DNA from: Oscillospiraceae bacterium
Lineage (GTDB): Bacteria; Bacillota; Clostridia; Oscillospirales; CAG-272
Direction: 5' to 3'
Assembly: GCA_015064255.1 (NCBI GenBank)
Contig: SVSP01000024.1
Location: 1-42,189, forward strand
Length of the DNA stretch: 42,189 bases
Part shown: piece after piece, positions 24,209 through 31,674 of the stretch
How positions within the stretch are numbered: position 1 is the stretch's first letter
How the letters are laid out: each line of letters begins with the position of its first letter
Position numbers and translations under genes: made by a program
The notes under the pieces: generated by a model
The model's database searches: none
What the model was told of the DNA's origin: nothing
What the model saw: only the letters and a program-made list of their open reading frames with translations

Positions 24209-25111
24209 TCACAGCTCCGCACAGTCTATACCGTCCGCCTTCATAAGCGCGATCATATCCTCGGGGACAGGTGCGCGAAAGGTCATTTTTTCTTTCGTAT
24301 AGGGGTGAGTAAAGGTCAGTTCAAAGGCGTGAAGTGCCTGACGCGAGATCTGCTCGTTTGCTATTCCGTACATAGTATCGCCCGTTATCGGATGACCGAT
24401 ATACGAAAAATGTACCCGGAGCTGATGAGTTCTGCCTGTTTTCGGCTCTGCAATAACGGCGCTGTACCTTTTACCCGTCGCAAAAAGACGGTAATGCGTT
24501 TCTGCAATATCTCCGTCAGTGCCAGCCGACACCTCGCGCATCATCGTGCTTCCTTCTTTGCGTTTTATTAAGTTTTTTATTATTTTAACCGAATCCTCGG
24601 CATCTATAACTCCGTCGAGCAAGGCAAGATATTTTTTCTCCATCTCTTTATCCTTCATCTGCTCGCAGAGGATATACGCGCTTCGGCGGCTGTTTGCAAC
24701 AAGGCAGACTCCGCTTGTATCTCTGTCAAGGCGGTTGACGGCGCGCATAACGAAGTCCTTATCTCTGTATCTGTACGCAAGAGCATTCGCGAGAGTATCC
24801 TCGTAATGCCCGTGAGAGAGTATCGTCGGCATTCCCGCAGGCTTATTTACTACGGTCACGGCATCGTCCTCGTAAAGCACTTCTATCGGGATATCCTTCG
24901 GAATGACCTCCGTGCCCTCGTTTTCAAAGGTAAGCTCCAAAACATCACCTTCAGAGAGAATAGCTCTTACCGTAACCTTTTCTCCGTTAAGAACTATTCC
25001 CTTCTCGTGATTTTTAAGCGAAGAAATACATCTGCGAGAAAGCTCAAGCTTGTATGTGAGCAGGTCCCGCACGGTCATACCGTCAAATTCTTTGCCGATA
25101 TCAAGCCTCAT
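24209..25111 (-). CDS. RluA-family pseudouridine synthase
   Basis: The second enzyme of this family in the window, 300 aa. An S4-like N-terminal domain (residues ~1-65) carries VRDLLTYKLELSRRCISSLK. The catalytic Asp129 is in NRLDRDTSG, the canonical form. TGRTHQLRVHFSYIGHPITGD is the conserved RNA-binding block. It most resembles RluD/YjbO-type proteins; the target RNA is unknown. It starts 17 bases after ilvE with no clear Shine-Dalgarno, so translational coupling to ilvE is likely. Confidence 0.93.
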   Translation of the reverse strand: MRLDIGKEFDGMTVRDLLTYKLELSRRCISSLKNHEKGIVLNGEKVTVRAILSEGDVLELTFENEGTEVIPKDIPIEVLYEDDAVTVVNKPAGMPTILSHGHYEDTLANALAYRYRDKDFVMRAVNRLDRDTSGVCLVANSRRSAYILCEQMKDKEMEKKYLALLDGVIDAEDSVKIIKNLIKRKEGSTMMREVSAGTDGDIAETHYRLFATGKRYSAVIAEPKTGRTHQLRVHFSYIGHPITGDTMYGIANEQISRQALHAFELTFTHPYTKEKMTFRAPVPEDMIALMKADGIDCAEL

Positions 25112-25128
25112 AACTTAAAATTTCGGTT

Positions 25129-26199
25129 TTAGTCAACGAGAACTGTCCAGCCCATCGTGTCTTCAACCGTTCCCCACTGGATTCCCGTAAGGTTGTTGTA
25201 AAGACGCTGAGAGATCGGTCCGATCTTGCCTTCGTTGATTATCATAACCTTGCCTGCCTCGTTGAGCTCACCGATAGGAGAGATAACTGCGGCTGTACCT
25301 GTACCAAAAGCCTCGTCGAGCTTGCCGTTATCGGCAGCCTCGCGGATCTCGTCGATAGAGAGAAGTCTTTCGCTGACCTTATATCCCCAGCTTCTGAGGA
25401 GCTGAATTGCAGAGTCGCGTGTAACACCGGGAAGAATATTTCCGTTTTCGAGTGTAGGAGTAATGATTTCGCCATCGATAACGAAGAATACGTTCATCGC
25501 GCCAACCTCGTCAACGTACTTATGGTGAATACCGTCAAGCCAGAGAACCTGAGCATATCCGAGCTTTTCGGCAACCTCCTGACCCTTAAGAGAAGCCGCA
25601 TAGTTACCGCCGACCTTTGCAAAGCCTGTTCCGCCCTTTACAGCGCGAACGTATTCGGGCTCAACGTAGATCTTAACGGGGTTGATTCCTGTTGCGTAGT
25701 AAGCGCCAACGGGAGAAAGAATGATGCAGAAGAGATAACTGTGCGAGGGATGAACACCGAGCATAGCATCTGTTGCGATGATAAACGGTCTGATATAGAG
25801 CGACTTGCCCTCTTCCTCGGGAATCCAGTCCTCGTCTGTCTTAACGACAGCCTTGATAGCCTGAAGAACGTCATCGGGATCGATCTCGGGGATGCACATA
25901 CGTCTGTTCGTATTGTTGAGTCTTTCAATATTCTTCTGAGGTCTGAAGAGCTGAATCTTACCGTCAGCGGTCTTATAAGCCTTAAGACCCTCGAACATTT
26001 CCTGCGCGTAGTGGAAAACTGCGGTCGCGGGAGAGAGCGAGAGATTCTGGAAAGGAACTATACGGGGATCGTGCCAGCCCTGACCGTCTGTATAATCCAT
26101 CATAAACATATGATCTGTGAAATACTTGCCGAATCCGAGCTTGGAATAATCGGGTTTAACCTTCTTTTCTGTTGTGTATTCATATCTTATGTTAAGCAT
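25129..26199 (-). CDS. ilvE: Branched-chain amino acid aminotransferase
   Basis: The PLP enzyme interconverts leucine, isoleucine and valine with their 2-oxo acids, using glutamate/2-oxoglutarate. Class IV fold landmarks are FEGLKAYK near residue 70, RPFIIAT near 137, Lys195 in AKVGGNYAASL as the PLP-binding lysine and GTGTAAVISPIGEL near 300. The length of 356 aa fits the eukaryotic-like BCAT group found in many bacteria. AGGAGG is six bases before the ATG. It leads an operon with the second RluA-like gene and the DUF3810-like gene. I see no T-box leader; the start codon is only about 55 bases from the promoter. Codon use is biased toward AAG and TAC, suggesting good expression. Confidence 0.95.
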   Translation of the reverse strand: MLNIRYEYTTEKKVKPDYSKLGFGKYFTDHMFMMDYTDGQGWHDPRIVPFQNLSLSPATAVFHYAQEMFEGLKAYKTADGKIQLFRPQKNIERLNNTNRRMCIPEIDPDDVLQAIKAVVKTDEDWIPEEEGKSLYIRPFIIATDAMLGVHPSHSYLFCIILSPVGAYYATGINPVKIYVEPEYVRAVKGGTGFAKVGGNYAASLKGQEVAEKLGYAQVLWLDGIHHKYVDEVGAMNVFFVIDGEIITPTLENGNILPGVTRDSAIQLLRSWGYKVSERLLSIDEIREAADNGKLDEAFGTGTAAVISPIGELNEAGKVMIINEGKIGPISQRLYNNLTGIQWGTVEDTMGWTVLVD

Positions 26200-26258
26200 A
26201 AAAACCTCCTGTGTTTACCTTTTTCGGGCAAACGATATAATTATCCAAAATTATAATC

Positions 26259-26287
26259 ATTATATCACGCTTTTTTTGCGATTACAA
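26259..26287 (-). promoter_or_regulatory. Sigma-A promoter of ilvE
   Basis: On the minus strand TTGTAA (26287-26282) and TATAAT (26264-26259), spacer 17, with extended -10 (TGA before TATAAT). Confidence 0.85.
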
Positions 26288-26340
26288 GACTTTTTTATTA
26301 ATTTTGTGTTTTTTGGTTTAGAAAATTGATTTTGGCGTGA

Positions 26341-26365
26341 AAAATCCCCGCGCGGTAGCGCGGGG
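26341..26365 (-). terminator. Terminator of the sigma/anti-sigma operon
   Basis: CCCCGCGC (26346-26353) pairs with GCGCGGGG (26358-26365), loop GGTA. The minus strand then reads ATTTTT. It begins 17 bases past the stop of the anti-sigma gene and next to an eight-base G run. Confidence 0.88.
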
Positions 26366-26381
26366 GGGGTGGGTGCAGTAA

Positions 26382-27368
26382 TCAAATTATGTTGATATAA
26401 TAAAATCGATATTGTACTTCTCCATTTTCGTCGGGAATTCCAACGCTCATACATAAATATGGAATTCCATCTTCGCCTACTTCTACACCATGCACGGTAA
26501 AAGTGGCGTTTTTATCGGCAAAAAGCTCTTTTACTTTATTTTCTGCCGCTTGAATCTGCGACTCGGTTACTTTTCCTATAATGTGATTGCAGCTACCTTT
26601 TTTAATAGCGTTAATAGCAGCAATTTCTCCGTAATTATTCAGAGAAATCATAATATCATCCTCAAGTCGGTATTTACCGATATATTTACTGAAAAGTATA
26701 ATACACAGATCTCGCTTGTTTGATGATTCAAGAATACTGGAATATGCCGCATATTCGTCTGCGGTTTCTTTTCCGTAAAGATTCACCAATATATCATATG
26801 CAATATTCTTAGCTTCTTCATCCGTTATTTTATTTGGAGACACTTTTCTTGATGCCTCCTTATCAGAGAAAAAGCGTACTTCTTTTGTTTGAGGGTAGAT
26901 ATCTAGAAGATATCCACGGTCTTCTGTTTTATAACAATCCCATTCAGACGTGTTTCTGAATGATTCGTACTTCGAATCGCTTAGTCCGTTTTCCATAGAA
27001 TAGCTTAAAATAAGATCTAATTCTTTTCCAAGGAATGAATATTTTAGTTTTTCCGGTGCTGTGGAGTTTTCTTTTTTGTTTCCGACAGTATCAATAAACT
27101 TAAGCTCGTCACTCGATGAGATTGAAATACCAAGTTCAGTCGCCTTGCTTGTCGAAACAGAATCGCTTGTTGCGTGATAAAGGGTGTATTCTACTTGGTT
27201 TGTTTTTTCTTCAATTCCCCATACTCCTACGCAAACAGCCGCAACAAGACACAGGCATCCCGCCGACGTTATCAGCTTTGCCGCCAATTTCTTTCTGCGT
27301 TTGTTTTTCAGTTTGTTTTCTCTTATGCGGCAAAACACCGCATCTATTGTTTCGTCATAACTCTTCAT
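26382..27368 (-). CDS. Probable membrane anti-sigma factor
   Basis: A 328-aa protein with a basic cytoplasmic N-terminus (residues 1-30, MKSYDETIDAVFCRIRENKL), one membrane segment (about 31-52) and a long extracytoplasmic domain. The latter has a PepSY-like look (ITDEEAKNIAYDILVNLYGK and later TESQIQAAENKVKELF). The architecture and its 14-base overlap with an upstream ECF sigma gene make an anti-sigma role likely, as in RsiV/RsgI-type pairs, though I see no named anti-sigma domain. The start at 27368, with GGAGGG eight bases upstream, is preferred over 27389. The inducing signal would be sensed outside the cell and is unknown. Confidence 0.7.
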   Translation of the reverse strand: MKSYDETIDAVFCRIRENKLKNKRRKKLAAKLITSAGCLCLVAAVCVGVWGIEEKTNQVEYTLYHATSDSVSTSKATELGISISSSDELKFIDTVGNKKENSTAPEKLKYSFLGKELDLILSYSMENGLSDSKYESFRNTSEWDCYKTEDRGYLLDIYPQTKEVRFFSDKEASRKVSPNKITDEEAKNIAYDILVNLYGKETADEYAAYSSILESSNKRDLCIILFSKYIGKYRLEDDIMISLNNYGEIAAINAIKKGSCNHIIGKVTESQIQAAENKVKELFADKNATFTVHGVEVGEDGIPYLCMSVGIPDENGEVQYRFYYINII

Positions 27369-27915
27369 AAATAAAGCCCTCCTTTTCAAGCTCTGACTTT
27401 AATGATTTGCGCGCACGGTAAAGAAGCGTTTCTATACTGTGTACCGTTCTCTGCATTATAACCGCAACATCTTTGTTACTCAAATTTTCGAAATACGTAA
27501 GCCACAGAACCTGACAGTATTCCGATTTCAGATTCTTAAGCGCTTTATGCACTACGATCTTTCGCTCTTCTTTGATATATGCCGCCTCAAGTGACTCTTC
27601 TTCGCTTACAAGCTCCGGGCAGTCATCTATAGAAAGTGAACTGCTGTGTCCTCTGCGCCTTAAATGGTTTATCGCCACGTTACGACCTATGGTATAAAGC
27701 CACGTTTTGAACGAGCTTATACCTTTATCACGAGGCTTCTTTGTTCCGAGCAAAACAAAAGTGTCTTCTGCCAGCTCCTCGGCAAGTTGAACGTTACAGA
27801 GAAAGCTGTTAAGATAAAATACAAGTCCATCCCTGTATTCGCGTATGATTTCTTCAAGTCCGCTTTCGTCACCGGTGTCACGGAAACGGCGGTAGCTACA
27901 TGCACCGTTATCCAT
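27355..27915 (-). CDS. ECF-type RNA polymerase sigma factor
   Basis: A 186-aa sigma-70 family protein with only regions 2 and 4. Region 2 spans about residues 15-90 and ends in SSFKTWLYTIGRNVAINHLR, the typical promoter-melting and -10 recognition helices. Region 4 at about 125-180 carries LWLTYFENLSNKDVAVIMQR and TLLYRARKSLKSEL, the helix-turn-helix for the -35 element. The start at 27915 has GGAG seven bases upstream; the longer frame from 27987 adds residues without homology or a ribosome binding site. It is co-translated with the downstream anti-sigma gene. Its own promoter looks like a housekeeping one rather than an autoregulated ECF site. Confidence 0.93.
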   Translation of the reverse strand: MDNGACSYRRFRDTGDESGLEEIIREYRDGLVFYLNSFLCNVQLAEELAEDTFVLLGTKKPRDKGISSFKTWLYTIGRNVAINHLRRRGHSSSLSIDDCPELVSEEESLEAAYIKEERKIVVHKALKNLKSEYCQVLWLTYFENLSNKDVAVIMQRTVHSIETLLYRARKSLKSELEKEGFIYEEL

Positions 27916-28007
27916 CTGTTTTCTCCTTTCAAAAGAAGTGTGTTGTGGAGTATGATCATTTGCTCTTTCACTTATTACACAACGCAAGGCGCAAAAACCT
28001 CACACCC

Positions 28008-28035
28008 ATTTTACCATAAAGTATTATATTTTCAA
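28008..28035 (-). promoter_or_regulatory. Probable promoter of the sigma/anti-sigma operon
   Basis: On the minus strand TTGAAA (28035-28030) and TAAAAT (28013-28008), spacer 16. The gap 27916-28305 otherwise holds the inverted-repeat element described below and no gene. Confidence 0.6.
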
Positions 28036-28060
28036 ACTGAAGACAAAATAAAAAAGAATT

Positions 28061-28230
28061 TTTTTTGGTCAAGGAAAAGGGATAAGAGTCTAAAAAAACT
28101 ATAGGCTAAGAAAAGATTCGGTCTGAAAAATGACCCGTTTTTCAGACTTTACCTCGTGTGTCAACAGCTTTCCTTGACCTGCACAAAAAGACGCTCGCGG
28201 TTTTGTGCAAGGTGCGGGCTGACCAAAAAA
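28061..28230. repeat. 170-base element with terminal inverted repeats and internal hairpins
   Basis: The ends TTTTTTGGTCA (28061-28071) and TGACCAAAAAA (28220-28230) are perfect 11-base inverted repeats. Inside are GGTCAAGGAAA (28067-28077) with TTTCCTTGACC (28169-28179), GTCTGAAAAA/TTTTTCAGAC (28121-28130, 28138-28147) and TGCACAAAA/TTTTGTGCA (28180-28188, 28201-28209). Bases 28070-28091 match repeat family B at 20 of 22. It encodes no protein. It could be a miniature mobile element, or a structured leader of the downstream surface-protein gene. Confidence 0.65.
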
Positions 28231-28305
28231 CATTCATAAGGAATATTTTTCTCTCAATTTGCCAATACTTATCTCAACACAAAAAAGAAAGGAATATTTA
28301 TCAAA

Positions 28306-29409
28306 ATGAAAAAATCCCGTTTGTTTAAAATTTTGACCCCGATTATTGCCGTCACGCTTGTTTTTACGTCGTTTTTCACCGTAAGCTCCGCGTACGCCAA
28401 GGAAAACAGTTCACCCATCTCTCCCGCAATTGACAACCTCGCACAAAATACCGTTTTCACCAAAAACGGTATGCGCGGAAGCCGTGTGGAATTTTGCGCC
28501 GACGAATTTGAAGAATGTGTCGGATGCTCGCGCCTTGCAAGCATCACCATCCTCGTTCTTCCCGACTCTGCCGAAGGAAAGCTTATGCTCGGAAACGTTC
28601 CCGTCCTTGCAAATCAGATAATCCCTCGAAACAAGCTCTCAAAGCTCTCTTTTGTTCCGTCAAGCAGTTCTGTAAACGAGTCGTCTTTTGTTTTCGGATG
28701 TATTTCCTCGGGTTATCCGAGAGTAATCGGCTGTTCTGTGAAATTCACCGAAACTTTGAACTTTGCCCCGAATGCTTCTTCAAGCGTGATCTCGGCATAT
28801 GCAGGTGTTGACCGAATCGATTTTCTTCCGGCAAGCGATCCCGACGGCGATGAAATGACATTTTCTATCATCTCCCGTCCTTCAAACGGAAAGATCACGC
28901 TTGTCGACGAGTACAGCGGAAAATTCATTTATTCACCGACCGAAAACGCCGTTGGTGAAGATTCTTTCTCCTACACCGTAAGCGACTGTTACGGCAACAC
29001 GTCCGGGGTCATAACCGTTTCGCTCGACGTAAAAAAAGCTCCCAAGCTGAATTACGTTGACGTTGACAGCGATTTTGAGTACAATGCACTTTTGCTCGCC
29101 GACAAGGGAATATACGTTGGAAAAACCGTCGGAAAATACAGTTATTTTGAGCCAAGCGAAAGTCTTTCCTACGACGAATTTGCAATAATGGCAATAGCAG
29201 CTGCAGGACTTACACTTCCCGAAAACGACAGCGATGTCATCGCTGTATTCGGCGAAATATCCGACGCGGAAAGCGATATCCTGACCTCTGCAAAGGCGCT
29301 CGAAATGGCGTCCTATATCTGCAAGGAAACTGTATCTGTATCGGGAATTTCGGACGGAGAGCTTACCCGTATCGATGCGGCAAAAATTTTGCTTGAGATT
29401 TTGAAGTGA
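28306..29409 (+). CDS. Secreted Ig/cadherin-like surface protein with C-terminal SLH-like domain
   Basis: A 367-aa exported protein. A Sec signal peptide (MKKSRLFKILTPIIAVTLVF) has a likely cleavage after SSAYA (residue 31). Two Ig/cadherin-like repeats follow. Residues ~86-131 form the first, with the pattern GKLMLGNVPVLANQI then SFVF. Residues ~165-242 form the second, with ASDPDGDEMTFSI and GKFIYSPTENAVGEDSFSYT. Residues ~250-367 resemble one complete and one weak SLH module (YVDVDSDFEYNALLLADKGI, then YFEPSESLSYDEFAIMAIAA), which would tether it to the wall. The function is probably adhesion or scaffold. AAAGGA lies 12 bases before the ATG. It is a single gene with a bidirectional terminator about 200 bases downstream. 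Confidence 0.8.
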   Translation: MKKSRLFKILTPIIAVTLVFTSFFTVSSAYAKENSSPISPAIDNLAQNTVFTKNGMRGSRVEFCADEFEECVGCSRLASITILVLPDSAEGKLMLGNVPVLANQIIPRNKLSKLSFVPSSSSVNESSFVFGCISSGYPRVIGCSVKFTETLNFAPNASSSVISAYAGVDRIDFLPASDPDGDEMTFSIISRPSNGKITLVDEYSGKFIYSPTENAVGEDSFSYTVSDCYGNTSGVITVSLDVKKAPKLNYVDVDSDFEYNALLLADKGIYVGKTVGKYSYFEPSESLSYDEFAIMAIAAAGLTLPENDSDVIAVFGEISDAESDILTSAKALEMASYICKETVSVSGISDGELTRIDAAKILLEILK

Positions 29410-29411
29410 CA

Positions 29412-29601
29412 CCAAGGACTCTGTCTTTGAATCTGCCAAGGACTCTGTCCTTGGATCCTGCCAAGAACCTTTTTGAAAAAAGGTTCTTGGAACTCCAAAA
29501 ACTTTACTGAAAAGAAAAAACAACATCCGAATGGTACTTCACAAAAAAACATTTTGTTTAATTAAAGTTTTTTGGATTCTTAAGGGGCGGCGCCCCTTAA
29601 G
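29412..29601 (+). repeat. Composite intergenic repeat region, including family A copy 3
   Basis: Two tandem ~24-base units starting CCAAGGACTCTGTC (29412 and 29436) are followed by a 14-bp hairpin (29461-29474 with 29477-29490), then CAAAAACTTTACTGAAAA (29496-29513), then a GC-rich palindrome CTTAAGGGGC/GCCCCTTAAG (29579-29588, 29592-29601). The second tandem unit itself forms CCAAGGAC/GTCCTTGG. There is no coding sequence. Confidence 0.75.
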
Positions 29602-29610
29602 TGAAAAAAG

Positions 29611-29648
29611 AAAACTCTTGGACGATTATTTCCAAGAGTTTTTTGTTT
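29611..29648. terminator. Bidirectional terminator between convergent genes
   Basis: AAAACTCTTGGA (29611-29622) pairs with TCCAAGAGTTTT (29631-29642), with T-rich DNA on both outer sides. It serves the surface-protein gene on the plus strand and the zinc-ribbon gene on the minus strand. Confidence 0.9.
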
Positions 29649-29655
29649 ATTAAAT

Positions 29656-30435
29656 TCACTTGACTAATTCAAAATAAGCAACGAAGATTGCGGGTGCATC
29701 GTGAAGCTCGTATTTTTCATCGTAAACAGAATAATTTCCCGCGCCCTCGCCGTAAACCTTTATAACGTCACCGACGATAAAATTCTGACTCTTGTCCTGC
29801 ACGCAGTCCCTTATTATGAAATCAATCTCTTTGCCTTCAATGTCGGTACAAATATAATGCGTCGCGTATTTATCATTTTGATAAGCGTCAACGTCGGTGA
29901 ATTTTTCCTTGACGATAAGCGTTATCGAAACGAATTTACCCACGTAGCTGTCAGCCATACGGTAAAATTCTTCGGTGTCTACGCTTTCACACGCCGAGAT
30001 ATATTCATCCCTGCTTTTCGAGGTATCGACCGGTGCCGCAAATTCGTTTGACAAAAAGGTCCACACGCCCAGTCCAATGGTCGGAAGAAGCGCAACAACT
30101 ACTGCAACTGCAACAAACGTAATTTTAAGCGAACGCTTATGCGGACTTGTAACAAGCAGAATTATTCCGACGATAGGCATTACGAACATCATAAGAATGA
30201 TAAACCACCAGCTGTGATACCATTCCACAAAGGTCACTCTGCCCGAAGAATGTCTGTTTTTTCTCTTGTCGGGCTTAAGCGGCTTGCGGTTTCCCGCGCG
30301 CATTTCTTCCGGGCAAAGCTTTCCGCACAAGGGACAGTTATCCTGCGCAAAAAAGCAGCCGCAATCGGGGCATTTATTCAGGTCGGGTCTGTCATTACTG
30401 TTATCCGAGTCAAAAGCTCCGAGCATTCTTCCCAT
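29656..30435 (-). CDS. Zinc-ribbon membrane protein of unknown function
   Basis: A 259-aa protein not assigned to a named family. Residues ~22-41 contain CPDCGCFFAQDNCPLCGKLC, a CxxC...CxxC zinc ribbon. A basic stretch and two hydrophobic segments follow (about residues 74-95, WWFIILMMFVMPIVGIILLV, and 104-128). The remaining ~130 residues lie on the other side of the membrane and have a strand-rich pattern with SYVGKFVSITLIVKE and VGDVIKVYGEGAG, which looks like an OB-fold. GGAG is six bases upstream of the ATG. It is downstream of the nucleoside hydrolase on the same strand after 43 bases. Confidence 0.7.
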   Translation of the reverse strand: MGRMLGAFDSDNSNDRPDLNKCPDCGCFFAQDNCPLCGKLCPEEMRAGNRKPLKPDKRKNRHSSGRVTFVEWYHSWWFIILMMFVMPIVGIILLVTSPHKRSLKITFVAVAVVVALLPTIGLGVWTFLSNEFAAPVDTSKSRDEYISACESVDTEEFYRMADSYVGKFVSITLIVKEKFTDVDAYQNDKYATHYICTDIEGKEIDFIIRDCVQDKSQNFIVGDVIKVYGEGAGNYSVYDEKYELHDAPAIFVAYFELVK

Positions 30436-30478
30436 AATGATCTCCTTTCACAAACCGTATTTATTTTTCGAAAAAAAC

Positions 30479-31396
30479 TTATTTAAGAAGCTTCTTTATG
30501 AGATCCTCCATAAGAGCATCTCTCTTGATCTCGTTTACATAACGGAAGAAATGACGGTCGCTTCTTCTTGCAAAATGATGGTCGTATTCGGGAATAGGAG
30601 AATGCTCTATCACCGAGTTCATAAATCTGTTTTTATCGTTAAGAAGCCACGCAATTGCAGTAACGTCCCAGATAACTCGTGTCCAAGGCTTACCTGCCGC
30701 ATAAGATTCAGCCGCTTTTATCGTATTTCTTGCAAGATAGTCAGCAAGAGGGTTCTTATCAACGAGCCAATATTCAAGCTCGGGACGGCTGATTCTGAAT
30801 TCGCTTACAACGCCCATACAGGGAAGCTGAACGAAGGGAACACCACATCCGAAAATAATTCTTGCGGATGCAACGTCCTGGAAGAGATTGAATTCTCTGT
30901 TATGCGTCCAGCTCAAAGCATTTCCGCCAAGCCACACAACAACGATTTTCTCTTTGATCGAGGGGTCTATAAGAAGCGCCGAAGCAACGTTTGTTATCGC
31001 ACCGATAGCCACAACGTAAAGAGGCTTCTCTGCTGTATATCCGCTTGCGATCTCTGCTATTTTGTTTGCCGCATCCGAGATTTGAGGAGTTTTCTCATCA
31101 ACGAGATATCCGCGGCTTCCTCTGTACGTTTTTTCGCAAAGCTCTTCGTGACCTGCGAATTTAAGTATCTTAAGTATTTCATTATAGCTCTTTTCCATTC
31201 CGTCCTCGGGGGAAGTCGAAAGCGCATTGAAAAAAGGAGCCGCGCATATTGCTTTTACATTCAATTTATCGTCCGAGCGAAGCATATACGCTATTGCAAA
31301 CTGGTCGTCGATCTCATTATAGGCGTCTGTATCTAGAATCATATCGATCTTGCCTTCGGGTACATTAAGATTTTTAATAAACTGTTCGTTAGTCAT
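30479..31396 (-). CDS. Inosine/uridine-preferring nucleoside hydrolase family protein
   Basis: The family cleaves the N-glycosidic bond of nucleosides to base and ribose with a Ca2+ ion. The metal-binding motif near the N-terminus reads DTDAYNEIDDQFA, with Asp22, Asp24, Asp30 and Asp31, in place of the usual DTDPGxDDA. HNREFNLFQDVASARI matches the second conserved block, VVAIGAITNVASAL is the TNxA segment and VIWDVTAIAWL supplies the C-terminal Asp. The length of 305 aa is normal and there is no signal peptide, so it is cytoplasmic. The NEIDD variant marks a subgroup whose substrate is not known to me. AAAGGAA is about 12 bases before the ATG. Confidence 0.88.
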   Translation of the reverse strand: MTNEQFIKNLNVPEGKIDMILDTDAYNEIDDQFAIAYMLRSDDKLNVKAICAAPFFNALSTSPEDGMEKSYNEILKILKFAGHEELCEKTYRGSRGYLVDEKTPQISDAANKIAEIASGYTAEKPLYVVAIGAITNVASALLIDPSIKEKIVVVWLGGNALSWTHNREFNLFQDVASARIIFGCGVPFVQLPCMGVVSEFRISRPELEYWLVDKNPLADYLARNTIKAAESYAAGKPWTRVIWDVTAIAWLLNDKNRFMNSVIEHSPIPEYDHHFARRSDRHFFRYVNEIKRDALMEDLIKKLLK

Positions 31397-31473
31397 ATTT
31401 ATTACAATTCCTTTCTTTAAGCCTTTAAGCCATACTGTATATCTGTATTAAGAAAAAATACCTTCTTAAGTTG

Positions 31474-31502
31474 AATATATCATTTTAAAGCGTAAAAGTC
31501 AA
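31474..31502 (-). promoter_or_regulatory. Sigma-A promoter of the nucleoside hydrolase gene
   Basis: On the minus strand TTGACT (31502-31497) and TATATT (31479-31474), spacer 17, with TGA just before the -10. Confidence 0.85.
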
Positions 31503-31591
31503 TAGTTTTCAAAATATAATCAAAAAAGCACGTATCTTTTTTCTTTTACAAAAAAATAATACTATTTGCTATTTATTTTTAAAAAAAGATG

Positions 31592-31600
31592 TGATATAAT
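31592..31600 (+). promoter_or_regulatory. Extended -10 promoter of uvrB
   Basis: TGATATAAT (31592-31600) is a full extended -10; the -35 position (31572-31577, TTTATT) is poor. No SOS box of the DinR/LexA type (GAACnnnnGTTC) is visible near it. Confidence 0.6.
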
Positions 31601-31674
31601 AATACAGTTTGACAGATTTGAGATTTTCGGAGTTTTTTGCAACTCAAAATAAGTGTGAGAAAGGATGTTTCGAT

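Noticed and set aside
26200..26260. T-box leader for ilvE
   Set aside because: The promoter is about 55 bases from the start codon, too close for a T-box, and no specifier stem is visible.
29412..29460. CRISPR-like repeat
   Set aside because: Only two adjacent units without spacers, and no cas genes in the window.
31397..31674. LexA/DinR box controlling uvrBA
   Set aside because: No GAACnnnnGTTC-type site was found near the promoter; control by another route cannot be excluded.
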